A stretch of 9,719 bases of DNA from Rhodoferax sp. Lineage in GTDB: Bacteria; Pseudomonadota; Gammaproteobacteria; Burkholderiales; Burkholderiaceae_C. The stretch covers positions 1 through 9,719 of the forward strand of contig VERU01000057.1 of the NCBI GenBank assembly GCA_018882485.1, given 5' to 3'. Positions 6,725-9,719 of the stretch are shown piece after piece (within the stretch, counting starts at the first letter, position 1; the number at the start of each line of letters is the position of its first letter). A model generated the notes under the pieces. The model saw nothing but the letters and a program-made list of their open reading frames with translations. It was not told where the DNA came from and searched no databases. The position numbers and the translations under genes were made by a program.

Positions 6725-6895
6725 TTACTTGAGCTTGGTTTCCTTGTAATCCACGTGCTTGCGCGCGACCGGATCGAACTTCTTGATCAGCATCTTCTCG
6801 GGCGTGGTCTTCTTGTTCTTGCTGGTGGTGTAGAAGTGACCGGTTCCAGCCGTCGATTCGAGCTTGATCTTTTCGCGAGTGCCTTTGGTTGCCAT
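6725..6895 (-). CDS. rpmG: 50S ribosomal protein L33
   Basis: A structural protein of the large ribosomal subunit, near the E-site tRNA. It has 56 residues, very rich in lysine, beginning [15 protein letters not shown] and ending DYKETKLK. The central [17 protein letters not shown] segment is typical. No Cys residues are present, so this is the zinc-independent form. The ATG at 6895 has GGAGG seven bases upstream. It lies 16 bases after rpmB, and the pair forms the usual rpmB-rpmG operon ending at the bidirectional terminator. Confidence 0.97.
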   Translation of the reverse strand: MATKGTREKIKLESTAGTGHFYTTSKNKKTTPEKMLIKKFDPVARKHVDYKETKLK

Positions 6896-6911
6896 GGTGT
6901 GTCCTCCGGGT

Positions 6912-7145
6912 TCAGGCCTGGCCGCGTGCGCGCAGGTCCGCGAGCACGGCGTCGATGCCGTTCTTGTCGATCAGGCGCAGGCCGGCGTTGGAAATGCGCA
7001 GGCGCACCCAGCGGTTCTCGCTCTCGACCCAGAATCGACGGTATTGCAGGTTCGGCAGGAACCGGCGCTTGGTCTTGTTGTTGGCGTGGGACACATTGTG
7101 GCCCACCATCGGGGCCTTGCCCGTGACTTCACATACGCGTGCCAT
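6912..7145 (-). CDS. rpmB: 50S ribosomal protein L28
   Basis: A large-subunit ribosomal protein of 77 residues, close to the 78 of E. coli. It begins [20 protein letters not shown] and carries the typical [12 protein letters not shown] (29-40) and [18 protein letters not shown] segments. Only one Cys (Cys5) is present, so no zinc ribbon. The frame stays open 17 codons upstream, but the ATG at 7145 matches the conserved L28 N-terminus and has GGAG seven bases before it. It is the first gene of rpmB-rpmG. The promoter candidate lies about 115 bases upstream, leaving an unusually long leader. Confidence 0.97.
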   Translation of the reverse strand: MARVCEVTGKAPMVGHNVSHANNKTKRRFLPNLQYRRFWVESENRWVRLRISNAGLRLIDKNGIDAVLADLRARGQA

Positions 7146-7261
7146 GAGGACACTCCAGCTTTCTGACAACGGCGGCCACTGTCGTGAGCGCCTCACCTCG
7201 CCATGATGAGGGTGGCGGTAACCCTGTGGCGCACGCAGGCAGGCCCGCGTCGCCGGAAAAG
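7146..7261 (-). other. Putative 5' leader of rpmB-rpmG mRNA
   Basis: About 115 bases between the predicted start site and the rpmB ATG. It holds a perfect small hairpin, GTGAG-CGC-CTCAC (7184-7196 on the plus strand), and beside it a three-codon open frame ATG GCG AGG TGA (minus strand, 7204-7193) that would encode Met-Ala-Arg. No known riboswitch or ribosomal-protein binding fold was recognised. The extent depends on the -10 box being correct. Confidence 0.35.
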
Positions 7262-7267
7262 CCCGCC

Positions 7268-7273
7268 ATTATA
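7268..7273 (-). promoter_or_regulatory. -10 box of the rpmB-rpmG promoter
   Basis: A perfect TATAAT on the minus strand in the 207-base gap between trxB and rpmB. Transcription would start near 7261. The -35 region is poor: AAAGAC lies 16 bases upstream. The trxB stop at 7353 is about 80 bases upstream, with no clear terminator, so some read-through from trxB is possible. Confidence 0.6.
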
Positions 7274-7352
7274 GCGGACCGCCCCCGTGGTCTTTTGCCT
7301 GTAGCCCTGGCCGCAGCCCGGTGACCGGTGGTGGTGCCGGCGGTACGTGGTC

Positions 7353-9719
<2,367 letters not shown>

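Noticed and set aside
7274..7352. Terminator for trxB
   Set aside because: GC-rich repeats such as CCGGCACCACCACCGG are present but there is no stable stem followed by a T-run, so I could not support it.

Overview
The window is GC-rich with densely packed, mostly long genes and very short gaps. Its gene types (aerobic-type benzoate-CoA ligase, a zinc-free L33, a Pseudomonas-DesA-like lipid desaturase, an RsmB/NOP-family RNA methyltransferase, a divergent trxB/ftsK pair) suggest a betaproteobacterium of the order Burkholderiales, plausibly Comamonadaceae. That placement is inferred from gene content and composition, not from a search. No tRNA, rRNA, CRISPR array, insertion sequence or prophage gene was seen. 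No stretch without a gene exceeds about 210 bases.

Left block (1-2820, minus strand): a benzoate-CoA ligase followed 82 bases downstream by a glutamate/succinate-semialdehyde-type NAD(P)-dependent aldehyde dehydrogenase that runs off the left edge. They look like the first two genes of a catabolic operon. A near-consensus sigma-70 promoter lies in an AT-rich island before the ligase. Nested inverted repeats cover its -10 box, and a tandem 7-base repeat lies just upstream. This is the best-defined regulatory region in the window.

Middle block (2884-6614, plus strand): an RsmB/NOP-family RNA m5C methyltransferase, a membrane-bound GGDEF diguanylate cyclase with an intact catalytic motif and I-site, and a three-histidine-box membrane fatty acid desaturase of the DesA type. 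The first two start only 6-7 bases after a -10-like hexamer and have no clear Shine-Dalgarno sequence, so their transcripts may be leaderless. The desaturase has its own ribosome-binding site. Its C-terminal tail resembles the C-terminal part of ISL3-family transposases.

Right block (6725-9719): the ribosomal protein operon rpmB-rpmG (minus strand) converges on the desaturase across a shared bidirectional terminator. trxB (thioredoxin reductase, minus strand) follows, divergent from ftsK (plus strand), which is cut by the right edge within the FtsK alpha domain.

Most of this is core metabolism and housekeeping. I found no convincing new multi-gene system. The points most worth following are the ligase operator/promoter, the transposase-like tail on the desaturase, the apparent leaderless starts, and the uncharacterised branch of the RsmB/NOP family.
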